Program-made: the position numbers and the translations under genes | Shown: in pieces, positions 36,695 through 45,274 of the stretch | Layout of the letters: every line of letters begins with the position of its first letter | Numbering within the stretch: the first letter of the stretch is position 1 | The notes under the pieces: model-generated | Database searches by the model: none | Seen by the model: the letters and a program-made list of their open reading frames with translations, nothing else | What the model was told of the DNA's origin: nothing | DNA from: CAYTBN01 sp964542165 | GTDB taxonomy: Bacteria > Myxococcota_A > UBA796 > UBA9615 > CAYRNR01 | DNA: 64,000 nt | Direction of reading: 5' to 3' | Assembly: GCA_964542165.1 (NCBI GenBank) | Contig: CAZITQ010000012.1 | Location: 1 to 64,000, forward strand

Positions 36695-37505
36695 CCGACG
36701 CGGGGAGGTAGCCGAACAGCAGCAGGGTCACGAAGATGCAGGCCCCACCGGCCACCACGGTCCACGCCGCAGGGCGCCCGCGCCAGCCCCGCACCAACCG
36801 CAGATGCATGTACACCAGGTAGGCGAACCAGGTGATCAGCGACCAGACCTCCTTGCTGTCCCAGGCCCAGTAGTTGGCCCACGCCTCGTAGGCCCACAGC
36901 GACCCGAAGATCAACCCCGCGGTCAGGAAGGGGAAACCCAGCGCGATGATGCGGTGGGTGAACTGGTCGACGGTGTCGAGGGCCTCGTCCGACAGCTTGT
37001 CGAAGCGCCCACCAACCAGGTAGATCGCAGATGCCAGCATGGCCAGCGCCAGGGAGCCGTACCCGAAGAGGTAGACGATCACGTGGGGTACGAACCAGGG
37101 GCTCTGCAGCGCCGGGGGCAGGTCGGTCTGGAAGTCGCTGGCGCGCAGTCCCATCACCAGGATCACCACAACCGCCACGCAGGACAGCGCCCCGAACAGC
37201 TGGACCAGGGCGGCCCCGGCCCTGCGCAGGACGTCCAGTCCCCCGGAGATGTGGATCAGCAGGTAGGAGATGGGCAGGCACAGCGCCAGGACCAGGTAGA
37301 CCTCGTACAGGGTCTGGAAGGGGGCGTGGTCGACCTCGACACCGCGCAGGTAGAGGGTCACGCCCAGCACGATCGCCCCCAGGATCATCCCGACGTTCGC
37401 CAGGTGGCCCGCGATTCCGCCCCGGCGCAGGGCCGCCACCAGATAAGCCGGCGCCAGGACACCGAAGAAACCTGCGCTGACCACGTGTAGCTGGGCCGAC
37501 GTCAC
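36666..37505 (-). CDS. ccsA: CcsA/CcmC-type cytochrome c assembly protein
   Basis: A 279-residue protein; GTG 37505 is chosen for GAGGAG eight bases upstream. It has about eight membrane segments and the tryptophan-rich heme-handling motif WANYWAWDSKEVWSLITW, followed by AYLVYMHLRLV. Conserved histidines appear in FVPHVIVYLFG and DQFTHRIIALG. It would deliver heme for covalent attachment to apocytochromes in the periplasm. Its partner (CcsB/ResB) is not adjacent. It diverges from the multiheme cytochrome genes, which need exactly this activity. Confidence 0.85.
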   Translation of the reverse strand: MTSAQLHVVSAGFFGVLAPAYLVAALRRGGIAGHLANVGMILGAIVLGVTLYLRGVEVDHAPFQTLYEVYLVLALCLPISYLLIHISGGLDVLRRAGAALVQLFGALSCVAVVVILVMGLRASDFQTDLPPALQSPWFVPHVIVYLFGYGSLALAMLASAIYLVGGRFDKLSDEALDTVDQFTHRIIALGFPFLTAGLIFGSLWAYEAWANYWAWDSKEVWSLITWFAYLVYMHLRLVRGWRGRPAAWTVVAGGACIFVTLLLFGYLPASVTSVHNYGP

Positions 37506-37665
37506 GGTCACCTCTCCTCGCGGCCCGGATCGATCCGCACCGCTCGCGCGCAAGAGAATAACCACGGATCGCGCGTCGCGCAGGTTTTTGCTCGCGGGGG
37601 GCGCGCGCGTTGGGGGAAATTCCACGAGTCGACTAGACTGTGCGACTTGGACCGGAGGAGGCGAC

Positions 37666-38274
37666 ATGGAGCTGGTGAGGGCGAAGGTGCCCTGGTTGTC
37701 ATTGGGGCTGGGTGTGGTGCTCGTCACCGCGTTGACGGCCGTGCCTCCCGGGGGCGGGGCGTCGGGTCTACCCCACGGGCTGACCCCGGAGCAGTCGGAC
37801 TGCACCCGTTGCCACGACAAGGAGGTGTTCGCGACCATCCACAAGACACAGGTGCACCAGGACGGGAGCTTCCCCCTCACCGGCGAGCACGGTCAGGTGG
37901 CCTGCAAGGCCTGCCACGACGTGGACGTCGGGTTCGACAACCTGTCCGGAGAGTGCTCCCTGTGCCACAAGGTCCGCGACGGTCACCGCCGGCTGGTGGG
38001 GGACGACTGCGGCGCCTGCCACACACCGCGGGGGTGGTTTCCCAACCGGTTCCGGCACGTGACCACCGGGTGGCCGCTGACCGGGGCCCACCGGGCCGCC
38101 AGCTGCGAGGAGTGTCACGCCATCGGCTTCCCGATCGTGCCCACGGACTGCGCCTACTGCCACGAGGCGGACTTCCGCCGCGCCGGCGCGGACGAGCACG
38201 AGCGCATGGACATCATGAACTGCGACCTCTGCCACAACACACACGGGTGGGAACATGTCCGCTATCCGCACTGA
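37666..38274 (+). CDS. Seven-heme cytochrome c
   Basis: A 202-residue protein; ATG 37666 follows GGAGGAGG. A signal peptide (LSLGLGVVLVTALTAVP) sends it to the periplasm. Seven CxxCH heme sites can be counted: CTRCH, CKACH, CSLCH, CGACH, CEECH, CAYCH and CDLCH. The WPLTGAH...CEECHAIGFP pattern repeats and resembles the 12-heme partner, with the His of PLTGxH a likely distal ligand. The stop lies 20 bases inside the barrel gene. A periplasmic electron carrier or barrel-inserted heme wire is the natural role. Confidence 0.88.
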   Translation: MELVRAKVPWLSLGLGVVLVTALTAVPPGGGASGLPHGLTPEQSDCTRCHDKEVFATIHKTQVHQDGSFPLTGEHGQVACKACHDVDVGFDNLSGECSLCHKVRDGHRRLVGDDCGACHTPRGWFPNRFRHVTTGWPLTGAHRAASCEECHAIGFPIVPTDCAYCHEADFRRAGADEHERMDIMNCDLCHNTHGWEHVRYPH

Positions 38275-39700
38275 TTCCCGTGCCCGTGCCCGTGCCCGTG
38301 CCCGTGCCCGTGCATCGGTCCTGGCCCTCGCCCTGCTCCTCTCCCCCCCCGCTCTCGCCGACGACGCCCCCGAGGTCGAGGGCAAGGTCGCCCTGGGTGG
38401 CCTGGTCACCGGCGCCCGTCCGGGCCTGCTTCCCGGCGGTGCCCTCGACGCCCGCACGATGTTCGAGATGCGCCTGTTCGGCGAGAACCTGGGCCGCAGG
38501 CCCGTGGGGATCGCCCTGGACGGGGATCTGTTCTTCGACCTGGACGACCGGGAGTTCCGCACCTACCGGGTGCTCGATCTCAACGTCCACATGGCGCCCG
38601 GCGACGGGCCGGTGACCCTGACCCTGGGCCGCCAGCGGGTGGCCGACACCACCGAGGAGCTGGCCGACGGGATCGGCGTGCGCGCGCGGCTGGGCAAGGG
38701 GTTCTACGCCGGCGGCTATGGGGGGCTGATCCCCGATCCCTTCAGCACCCTGCTGTCGGTCAAGACCGGCGGGGCGGGGGTGGTCCTGGGATACCGGGGC
38801 GGCCGCTTCCGGGCCGAGCTCGCCAGCGGTTTCTCGGCCCGCTCCACGGGGCTCGACCGGGGATTCATCCACCTCTCCGCCATGGGCACGCCGGTGCGAG
38901 CGCTGAGCTTCTTCGGGCGGGTCAAGGCCCAGAACACCCACGCCACGCCCGCCATCGGGTTGGCCGATCTCTTCGCCGGTGTGACCGTGCGGCCGGCCCG
39001 CATCCTGCGCCTGCGGGCGGCCTACAACGCCTACTCGTCGGAGCGGTACGTGGACCTGGTCGACCGCGACCCGACCCTGTCCCACTTCGCCCACCGCGCG
39101 GACGACCTGTCGTTGCTGGACGAGATCCCCAACGACGAGCTGGATCCGACCCTGTACCACGGGCTCGGAGCCGACGCGTCCCTGTTCGACGCGGCCCACC
39201 ATCTGGGACTCGGCGCCCGCTGGCGGCAGCGCTTCGTGTCCGAGCCCGACGACCGCTACATGCGGGTCGAGGGGTACGGCGGCCCCGTAGCCCTGGGCAA
39301 GGGTGCCGGGCTGATCCGCGCCACCGGTCGGTACATCCGGGCCAGCGGACGCCGCATCGGCCAGGCGGAGGTCGGGGCCGAGATCCCCATGTTCGACCAG
39401 CGCCTGGCGCTGGGGGTCTACGCCCTGTACTCCGGATCGCCGGCGCTGGCGGACGAGAGCCGCGCCACCCAGGGTGTGTACGGGGACCTGTTCGCCGACG
39501 TCTTCCTGGGTAAGGGATGGTCCCTGGCCGCCGCGGTGCGGGTGGGCTACGAGGACACCCCCTCGGCCAGCGAGGTCACCGTGGACGGCCTGCTGAAGAT
39601 CGCCAATCGTTTCCACAAGGTGGGCGGCGGCAAACCCGAGGTCCACGGCCTGCGCACCGAACGGCGGGATCCCCGCTGGGGCCACGGCTGGGCGGAGTGA
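38255..39700 (+). CDS. Predicted outer-membrane beta-barrel of a porin-cytochrome conduit
   Basis: A 481-residue protein whose ATG overlaps the cytochrome end by 20 bases. The signal peptide has a strange n-region of six Arg-Ala pairs encoded by a GTGCCC repeat, then VLALALLLSPPALA. The mature protein is alternating amphipathic strands with aromatic residues (GALDARTMFEMRLFG, LTLGRQRVADTTEELADGIG, FYAGGYGGLIPD), the look of an outer-membrane barrel. It does not obviously match MtrB/PioB in length (those are longer). It is flanked by two multiheme cytochromes, so it probably holds one in the membrane for electron exchange with the outside. Confidence 0.75.
   Translation: MSAIRTDSRARARARARARASVLALALLLSPPALADDAPEVEGKVALGGLVTGARPGLLPGGALDARTMFEMRLFGENLGRRPVGIALDGDLFFDLDDREFRTYRVLDLNVHMAPGDGPVTLTLGRQRVADTTEELADGIGVRARLGKGFYAGGYGGLIPDPFSTLLSVKTGGAGVVLGYRGGRFRAELASGFSARSTGLDRGFIHLSAMGTPVRALSFFGRVKAQNTHATPAIGLADLFAGVTVRPARILRLRAAYNAYSSERYVDLVDRDPTLSHFAHRADDLSLLDEIPNDELDPTLYHGLGADASLFDAAHHLGLGARWRQRFVSEPDDRYMRVEGYGGPVALGKGAGLIRATGRYIRASGRRIGQAEVGAEIPMFDQRLALGVYALYSGSPALADESRATQGVYGDLFADVFLGKGWSLAAAVRVGYEDTPSASEVTVDGLLKIANRFHKVGGGKPEVHGLRTERRDPRWGHGWAE
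38279..38314. repeat. GTGCCC hexamer repeat inside a signal peptide
   Basis: Six CGTGCC-type units, the last CGTGCA, encode the Arg-Ala pairs of the barrel's signal peptide n-region. The unit is the reverse complement of the GGGCAC repeats near 60691 and 61264. Change in unit number would lengthen or shorten the charged region without shifting frame. Confidence 0.75.
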
Positions 39701-39704
39701 GGCC

Positions 39705-40535
39705 GTGACGCGTTCTCCGTCCCAACCCTCGTTCCCGGTGGCCCTGCTGGCCGCCGCGGTCCTGGTCCTCACCGCCGGCGACTGCACCGTTCACCAGCCC
39801 GATACCGTACTCGTACCCTTCGACCTCGAGGGCGCCCACGGGACGCTGGACTGCTCCGCATGCCACACAGACGGCTTCGATCAGGAGCTCCCGAGGAGCT
39901 GCCTGGGGTGCCACCAGGAGGACCGGCCGGGGCTCCACTGGGAGGACGACTGCGGGGACTGTCACGGCCAGGAGGTGTGGGACGATCTGACCTACCCCCA
40001 CGAGGAATGGCCTCTGGACGGAGCCCACCTCCTGGTCGCGTGCGAGGACTGCCACGAAGAGCCCTGGGAGGCGGAGACCTCCTGCCTCGCCTGCCACGGG
40101 GACGACGCGCCGGCGGGCCACCTGGTCAACGAATGCATCTTCTGCCACGGCACCGAGGCCTGGCAGCCGCCCACCTTCCAGCACGCCAGCTTCCCCCTCG
40201 ATGGGGCCCACGCCGGTCTGGGGTGCACGGATTGTCACGTCGGTGGGGAGATGCACCCGCCCCACCAGTGCCAGGACTGCCACTCCGCCGACCGGCCGCT
40301 GAATCACCCACCGGGGGACTGCGGCCAGTGCCATCGCGCCACCGAGTGGGACGACGTGACCTTCGACCACGGGTTCTTCCCCTTGCAGGGCGGGCACGAC
40401 CGGGACTGCGCGGATTGCCACGCCAACGGCTACACGGACGTGCCCACCGACTGCGAGGACTGCCACAGCCCACCGGACCACCACTTCCCCAGCAACTGCG
40501 AGTGGTGCCACGACATCTACGGCTGGGAGCATTGA
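39705..40535 (+). CDS. Twelve-heme cytochrome c
   Basis: A 276-residue protein from GTG 39705, four bases after the barrel stop. It has a signal peptide (VALLAAAVLVLTAGDC); Asp before Cys makes lipidation doubtful. Twelve CxxCH sites can be counted (CSACH, CLGCH, CGDCH, CEDCH, CLACH, CIFCH, CTDCH, CQDCH, CGQCH, CADCH, CEDCH, CEWCH), about one heme per 23 residues. The unit FPLDGAH...CTDCH, with PTDCEDCHSPPD, repeats through the chain and matches the seven-heme protein. It is likely the outer-face or barrel-embedded electron carrier of a conduit. Confidence 0.88.
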   Translation: MTRSPSQPSFPVALLAAAVLVLTAGDCTVHQPDTVLVPFDLEGAHGTLDCSACHTDGFDQELPRSCLGCHQEDRPGLHWEDDCGDCHGQEVWDDLTYPHEEWPLDGAHLLVACEDCHEEPWEAETSCLACHGDDAPAGHLVNECIFCHGTEAWQPPTFQHASFPLDGAHAGLGCTDCHVGGEMHPPHQCQDCHSADRPLNHPPGDCGQCHRATEWDDVTFDHGFFPLQGGHDRDCADCHANGYTDVPTDCEDCHSPPDHHFPSNCEWCHDIYGWEH

Positions 40536-40606
40536 CGCCAGCTTCCCGTCTGGTTAGGCATAAATAACCAAATTAGTTGTAGCGAATTACCGCGCAACGG
40601 GACCTT

Positions 40607-40625
40607 GGATCGGGCGGCCCGATCC
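40607..40625. promoter_or_regulatory. Perfect palindrome upstream of the selenoprotein gene
   Basis: GGATCGGGC and GCCCGATCC are perfect 9-base arms around one base, ending 18 bases before the ATG at 40644. Just upstream lies an AT-rich stretch (40555-40590, with GGTTA/TAACC arms) unlike its GC-rich surroundings, a plausible promoter. It could be an operator or an RNA hairpin near the ribosome site. Confidence 0.4.
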
Positions 40626-40643
40626 GCCCGTGGGAGGTGATCC

Positions 40644-42575
40644 ATGGGATCCAGGTGGCTGGGTGTGGTGCTGTTGACTGGCGTGCTGGCCCTGGCGGCG
40701 TGCCCGGTGGACGACGACGCGGATGACGACGCCGCGGATGACGACGACACCGGTGACGACGACGACACCGGGGACGACGACACCGGTGACGACGACACCA
40801 CCGGGGACGACGACACCGGTGACGACGACAGCACCGGGGACGACGACACCGGTGACGACGACGACAGCGGACCCTGGGAGGACCCGGTCGAGGTGCTCGA
40901 CAGGTACGACGGTCCTTCCTTCGCCGAGCTGCTGGAGGTGGAGACCTGGGGGGACTGGATCGTGTTCTGCAGCGCGGTCATCGGTCTGCAGCTGTGGGAT
41001 GCCGGCGATCCCTCCGACCTGTCCTTCCTGGACGAGACCGGGTTCGGCGGCATGGGCGGCTTCCCCCGCTGCCAGCACGTGGCTCCCGAGCCCGGCGGGT
41101 CGCGGGTCTACGTGTCCACCCACCTGGACTCGACCCAGCCGTACTCCTTCATCGCGGTGATCGACGCGACGGATCCCACCAACCTGGAGGAGGTGGGGTT
41201 CTTCCCCCGGGACGAGGATATCGAGGGATTGGACGTGGCCGGCGACCACCTGCTGGTGACGGCCCACGAGGCGGGCCTGCTGGTCTTCGAGCGGGGGACC
41301 GGGGGGATCCTCGCCGAGGTCGCCACCCTGCCGGACATCGGCAACGCCCGCGACCTGGAGGTGGCCGGGGACCTGGCCTACGTCGTGGACGGTGACCAGG
41401 GGATCGTGGTGGTCGACATCGCCGATCCCGAGGCGCCGGTGGAGATCGCCCGGCTGGACCTGCCGGGCAGCCCCCGGGACGTGGCCCTGGACGGCGACCG
41501 GGCGTTCGTCGCCCTGGGTGCCGAGGGGCTGGCGCTGGTGTCCCTGGACGATCCCGAGGCTCCGGCCCTGATCGAGGTCGAGGACACCCCGGGATCCGCC
41601 CTCGCGGTGGCCTGGGGTGCGTCCGTGAACGGGATCTACGTGGGGGACTGGAACGACATCCGGGTGTTCGACCTGACCGACCGGGACGACGCGGTCCTGA
41701 TCGGCCGCGAACCCCTGGACATGGCCGGGGGAAACGGGAGCCGTACCCTCGGCGTGGCGGGCCGCGACGACGTGATCTTCTCGTCCAACTGGACCGAGAT
41801 GGTGTCCTACCGCTACGTGCCGGGCCGAGAGGCGCCGGACCTGGTGGCCGCCCCGCTGGCGTTGACCATGCCCGACGCCGGGCCGGGGGAGCCATCCTCC
41901 GCGCTGGTGGAGCTGCGCAACGACGGCACCAAGACCCTCTACCTGCAAGGGGTGGAGGTGCCCCCCGAGATCTCCGTGGGGTCCCTGCCCGAGACCCTGG
42001 GGGTGGGGGAGACGGCCTTCATCCTGGTGACCCTGGAACCGGATCACGACGGGCCGTACGACGGGGAGTTCACCCTGCAGTCCAACGACCCGGATCAGGG
42101 GCAGCTGGACTTGAGCCTGCACGCCAACCGGCCCGGGATCGGCGTCGGCGACGACGTGCCGCCGGTGACCTTCGTGGACATGGACGGGAACCTGATCAAC
42201 ACCGGCGATCTCGTGGGTGAGGTGATCCTGCTGGCCTACTTCGCCACCTTCTGACCGGTCTGCAATCTGGAGTTTCCAGATCTCGACGTTCTCTATCAGG
42301 ACCACATGGACGACGGCCTGTTCGCGATCGCCGTCGCCTCCGGCGGGGACTCGGACGACCAGCTGGACGCCTTCTTGGAGCAGACGGGGATCTCCTTCCC
42401 CCTGGTCCGCGACGAGGGCACCTACGGCCAGATCGCCTGGCCTCCGTCCATCTCCCCCTACCCACGCCAGGCCTTGATCGGCCGGGACGGAAAGCTGGCC
42501 TACTCCGCCAGCGAGCACCAGCTGGCCGCCCTGGAGAACGCCGTGGAGGCCGCCCTGGCCGAGCCGGCTCCCTGA
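40644..42575 (+). CDS. Predicted selenoprotein: lipoprotein with beta-propeller and thioredoxin-like UxxC domain
   Basis: Read through the TGA at 42252-42254 the gene encodes 643 residues. Signal and lipobox LALAAC (Cys20) are followed by an Asp-Thr linker and a propeller of LVIVD-type repeats (about 80-400; LAYVVDGDQGIVVVDIADPE). A choice-of-anchor-like beta domain (about 400-500) precedes a TlpA/AhpC-like redoxin domain. There YFATF-UGA-PVCNLEF gives UPVC in place of CxxC, with Sec at residue 537. The frame continues 107 codons with the expected fold, including SPYPRQALIG at the cis-Pro position. A hairpin 11 bases after the UGA fits a bacterial SECIS. A nonsense mutation or sequencing error is the alternative. 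It is probably a surface or periplasmic redox enzyme. Confidence 0.75.
42252..42281 (+). promoter_or_regulatory. UGA codon and bacterial SECIS-like hairpin
   Basis: After the UGA (42252-42254), ATCTGG (42265-42270) and CCAGAT (42276-42281) pair perfectly around the loop AGTTT (42271-42275). The loop begins 16 bases after the UGA and has G as its second base, both within the pattern known for bacterial SECIS elements, which SelB reads to insert selenocysteine. Confidence 0.65.
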
Positions 42576-42578
42576 GGG

Positions 42579-44036
42579 TCAGTACGCGCTGACGTGCATG
42601 TGGTCGTGGTGGCTGCGGAACCAGCCGCGGCCCCGGTCCTCGGTCTCGTAGCACAGCTTGTCCGCCTCGAACTGGGCGCGTGTGATCACCCCCTCCTCGA
42701 ACAGATCGAGCTGGGCCCGGCGGAGCAGGGGGCCGATCACGCCGTCGACGCCGATGCAGCGCACGATCTCCTGTTCGGCGACCAGCGCCGTGAACAGGGC
42801 GGTCCGCCTCACGTCCAGTCGGTGGGGGGCGTCGAGGCAGCGCCAGCTCTCGTTGCCCCCCCACAGGTGGGGACAGACGGGCCGCACCTCGTTGTCCGGC
42901 ATGAAGGGGGTCTGGAAGTAGCCCACGTCCACGTCGTTGCCCATGCCGTGGGAGCCCGGTGGATGGGTCGGTCGTCCCCTGGAGGTCCCCGGCGTGCTGC
43001 CGTCGGCCTCGCTCATGTCGGCGAACACCACCGGCGCGCCGTTGCCGCCGGGCCAGTCCCGCGCGGTGCAGGCCACCGTGGCGGCAGCCCACTGGACGAC
43101 GAGGGTCAGGTCCCGGCGCAGGTAGCTGCGGTAGCGATCCTCGGGCGTCTCGTCCCGGTGCACCACGTCCTCCCAGCCCGGTCCTTCGTGGGGCTCGAAG
43201 AGCAGGAGTTCGCGACAGATCTCCACGTCGCCCTCGCACACCGGAGAGGGGAGGGCGGTGCAGTCGACGGGGGCCGCCTCGGCGGAGGAGGGGAGAGGGC
43301 AAGGGACCTCGGCGCCGTCTTCGGAGAAGCAGGTACAGTGTCCTCCCGGGCTGTCCGCCCCGGTCACGTCGGCCCGGGGGATCAGGTCCACGGCCAGCTC
43401 GAGTCCCAGGGGCGCCCCCGTCGTCCAGCCGGAGCCGCCGGTCCCGTTCAGCGTCAGCCGACCCCGTCCAGGATCGTCTCCAGAGGCGATGGGACAGCTG
43501 CGCCGGACCACCCAGCTGTCCGTGTCGATCTCCAGCTCGATCAGGGTGGTGCCGGCAAAGGGGATCCCGTCGCCGCCGGCCTGCGCCGCTGCCCGGAGCG
43601 CACCGGGAGGAACCTCGGTCAGCGTCTGGTAGACCAGCAGCCGCGTCTCGCCCTCGGTGAGCAGGCCACCGCCCACGGTCGACAGTCGCAGGTGGCCGAC
43701 ATCCTCACCGCCCTCCCATCCCACACCCACCGGCAGTCGCCGGTAGGCCTCCCAGATCGCCAGGTGATCCGCGTTCCCCGACTGGTCGATGACCTGGCCC
43801 CGGAACCGGGCCGAGCCGTCGACCCGGGCCGAACCCAGCTCCTCGTCCCCGACGATCCCCCAGATATCGACGCGGAAGGACGAGTCCGCGCCACCGCGAA
43901 TGCCGCCCTCCCCCTCGACCGCCGGTTCCCCCTGCCCAGCCGCCCTGCCCCCATCGCCCTCCACCGCGCCGGGCCCCGGGGCGCACCCCACCACGAAGAC
44001 CACCGACCAGCCGACCCACCGACGCGCCCATCCCAT
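42579..44036 (-). CDS. Lipoprotein with C-terminal MepA-like murein endopeptidase domain
   Basis: A 485-residue protein. The signal ends VVFVVGC, a lipobox. The first 230 residues are beta-rich and unrecognised. The C-terminal part has the metal-binding pattern of LAS-type peptidases of the MepA kind: HPPGSHGMGNDVDVGYF and SHHDHMHVSAY (His, Asp and His ligands). Such enzymes cut peptide cross-links in peptidoglycan and are penicillin-insensitive. It runs convergently with the selenoprotein gene, three bases between stops. Confidence 0.75.
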   Translation of the reverse strand: MGWARRWVGWSVVFVVGCAPGPGAVEGDGGRAAGQGEPAVEGEGGIRGGADSSFRVDIWGIVGDEELGSARVDGSARFRGQVIDQSGNADHLAIWEAYRRLPVGVGWEGGEDVGHLRLSTVGGGLLTEGETRLLVYQTLTEVPPGALRAAAQAGGDGIPFAGTTLIELEIDTDSWVVRRSCPIASGDDPGRGRLTLNGTGGSGWTTGAPLGLELAVDLIPRADVTGADSPGGHCTCFSEDGAEVPCPLPSSAEAAPVDCTALPSPVCEGDVEICRELLLFEPHEGPGWEDVVHRDETPEDRYRSYLRRDLTLVVQWAAATVACTARDWPGGNGAPVVFADMSEADGSTPGTSRGRPTHPPGSHGMGNDVDVGYFQTPFMPDNEVRPVCPHLWGGNESWRCLDAPHRLDVRRTALFTALVAEQEIVRCIGVDGVIGPLLRRAQLDLFEEGVITRAQFEADKLCYETEDRGRGWFRSHHDHMHVSAY

Positions 44037-44142
44037 GGGGATTCAACGGACCGGAACACGCTATGGCTCCCGCCCCTGGGTGGAAGTTGGGGCGGCGTGG
44101 GTTGGGACTCGGGTAGACTGCGGGGCGAGCAAGGGAGGTCGG

Positions 44143-44817
44143 ATGCGCGTTCGGGGGATGGTCGGGGTGGGGGTCCTCGCGCTCGGGCTCGCCGGGATGT
44201 CGTGCTCGTCCCGGTCGTCCGAGCCGGCGGACGGGGCGGACAGCGGCGAGCGGAGGTCGGCCGGCACGCCGGATGGGGTCGCGGGGCTGCCCGAGCCGGT
44301 GACCGAGGTGGCCACGGAGGCCACGCCGCAGCCCGAACCGGTGCCCGTGTTGACCGGACGAGCCAGGCACGAGTACACCTCGGTCACGCTGCTCGAGGAC
44401 TGCACCCGGCTCGACCCCCCGTCCCCCGACGAACCCGACCTGGGGGGGGAGTTCGACTGTCCCGGGTTCGGCAAGTACGACGTGCGGGTCGCCACCGCGG
44501 ACGTGCGCAGCGTCCTGAGCCTGGTCCGAGAGGGGCGGGAGATCCACTTCGCCTCGGATCCAGAGTACTCGGAGCCGGGACAGTTCGCGTACGTGACCGA
44601 CAAGGTCGTCGAGTGGCGTTTCCGGGAGGCCGACGGAGAGCGGCACGCCCACGCGCTGCTCTTCCGCATCCACGGCCAGGACCCGGACACGTTCGAGGAT
44701 GTGAGCCACCTGATCGTGGCCCGGCTGGAGGGGACTCGGGGGTGCGTGCTGGGGACGACGAGGTCCAACGAGGAGGCGCGGGAGATGGCGGACGACGTGG
44801 AGCTGCGCTGCCCCTGA
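44143..44817 (+). CDS. Lipoprotein of unknown function
   Basis: A 224-residue protein; ATG 44143 follows GGGAGG. The signal ends LALGLAGMSC, a usable lipobox, then a Pro/Glu-rich linker (VTEVATEATPQPEPVPV). A C-terminal domain of about 150 residues has four Cys (LLEDCTRLD, FDCPGFGKYDVRV, GTRGCVLG, VELRCP) that may form two disulfides. No family was recognised. The gap before it is 106 bases and diverges from the murein endopeptidase gene. Confidence 0.65.
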   Translation: MRVRGMVGVGVLALGLAGMSCSSRSSEPADGADSGERRSAGTPDGVAGLPEPVTEVATEATPQPEPVPVLTGRARHEYTSVTLLEDCTRLDPPSPDEPDLGGEFDCPGFGKYDVRVATADVRSVLSLVREGREIHFASDPEYSEPGQFAYVTDKVVEWRFREADGERHAHALLFRIHGQDPDTFEDVSHLIVARLEGTRGCVLGTTRSNEEAREMADDVELRCP

Positions 44818-45120
44818 TCAGGCCTCGCCCTCGTCCGGGAGGGCGAAGACGGCCACCTGGTGACTGAAGAACAGCTCGTCGAGGATGGGGGGGGCCCAGG
44901 AGTCGCCGTAATAGATCCGGGGGTCCAGGACGACCACCGGCTCGTCGACGCCGTCCAGATCCATCAGGTCCTCGATCTCCTCCAGCCCGTCCAGCTCGTC
45001 CAGCCACACGCCGGGGATGTCGGTGAAGGGGCTCTCGATCTCCTCGCCGTCTTCGGTTTCCTCCATGGCGAACAGCTCCTGGAGGATGGCGGCGCGAAGG
45101 GGATCTTCCGGATGGCTCAT
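44818..45120 (-). CDS. Small acidic protein of unknown function
   Basis: A 100-residue protein; ATG 45120 follows GGGGAGGAAAG. It is strongly acidic (EETEDGEEIESPF, LDELDGLEEIEDLMDLDG) with no signal peptide or Cys. It abuts the lipoprotein gene tail to tail (adjacent stops) and is divergent from an ATP-grasp gene. No family recognised. Its size and acidity, next to an ATP-grasp enzyme, allow a peptide-substrate idea, but nothing in the sequence proves it. Confidence 0.5.
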   Translation of the reverse strand: MSHPEDPLRAAILQELFAMEETEDGEEIESPFTDIPGVWLDELDGLEEIEDLMDLDGVDEPVVVLDPRIYYGDSWAPPILDELFFSHQVAVFALPDEGEA

Positions 45121-45274
45121 GGACGTCTTTCCTCCCCTGCCTTGCCGCGCTGTATCGCGTATCCAGGGCCGGTTGGCAAGCACAATCTTGCCGATCCGGC
45201 TTCGCCGGTCGGGGACGTGATTGTCCCTTCTTGCTGACTTGACCGGCGGTTGCGGGCCGCCGGACCATGGGGCC

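Noticed and set aside
42306..42575. A separate small redoxin gene starting at ATG 42306
   Set aside because: It would lack the CxxC region and first strand of the fold; the frame is continuous with the upstream gene through the UGA and no ribosome site precedes the ATG.
45191..45212. CCGGC-TTC-GCCGG hairpin as a terminator
   Set aside because: It lies between two divergent starts and has no T-run; no gene ends there.
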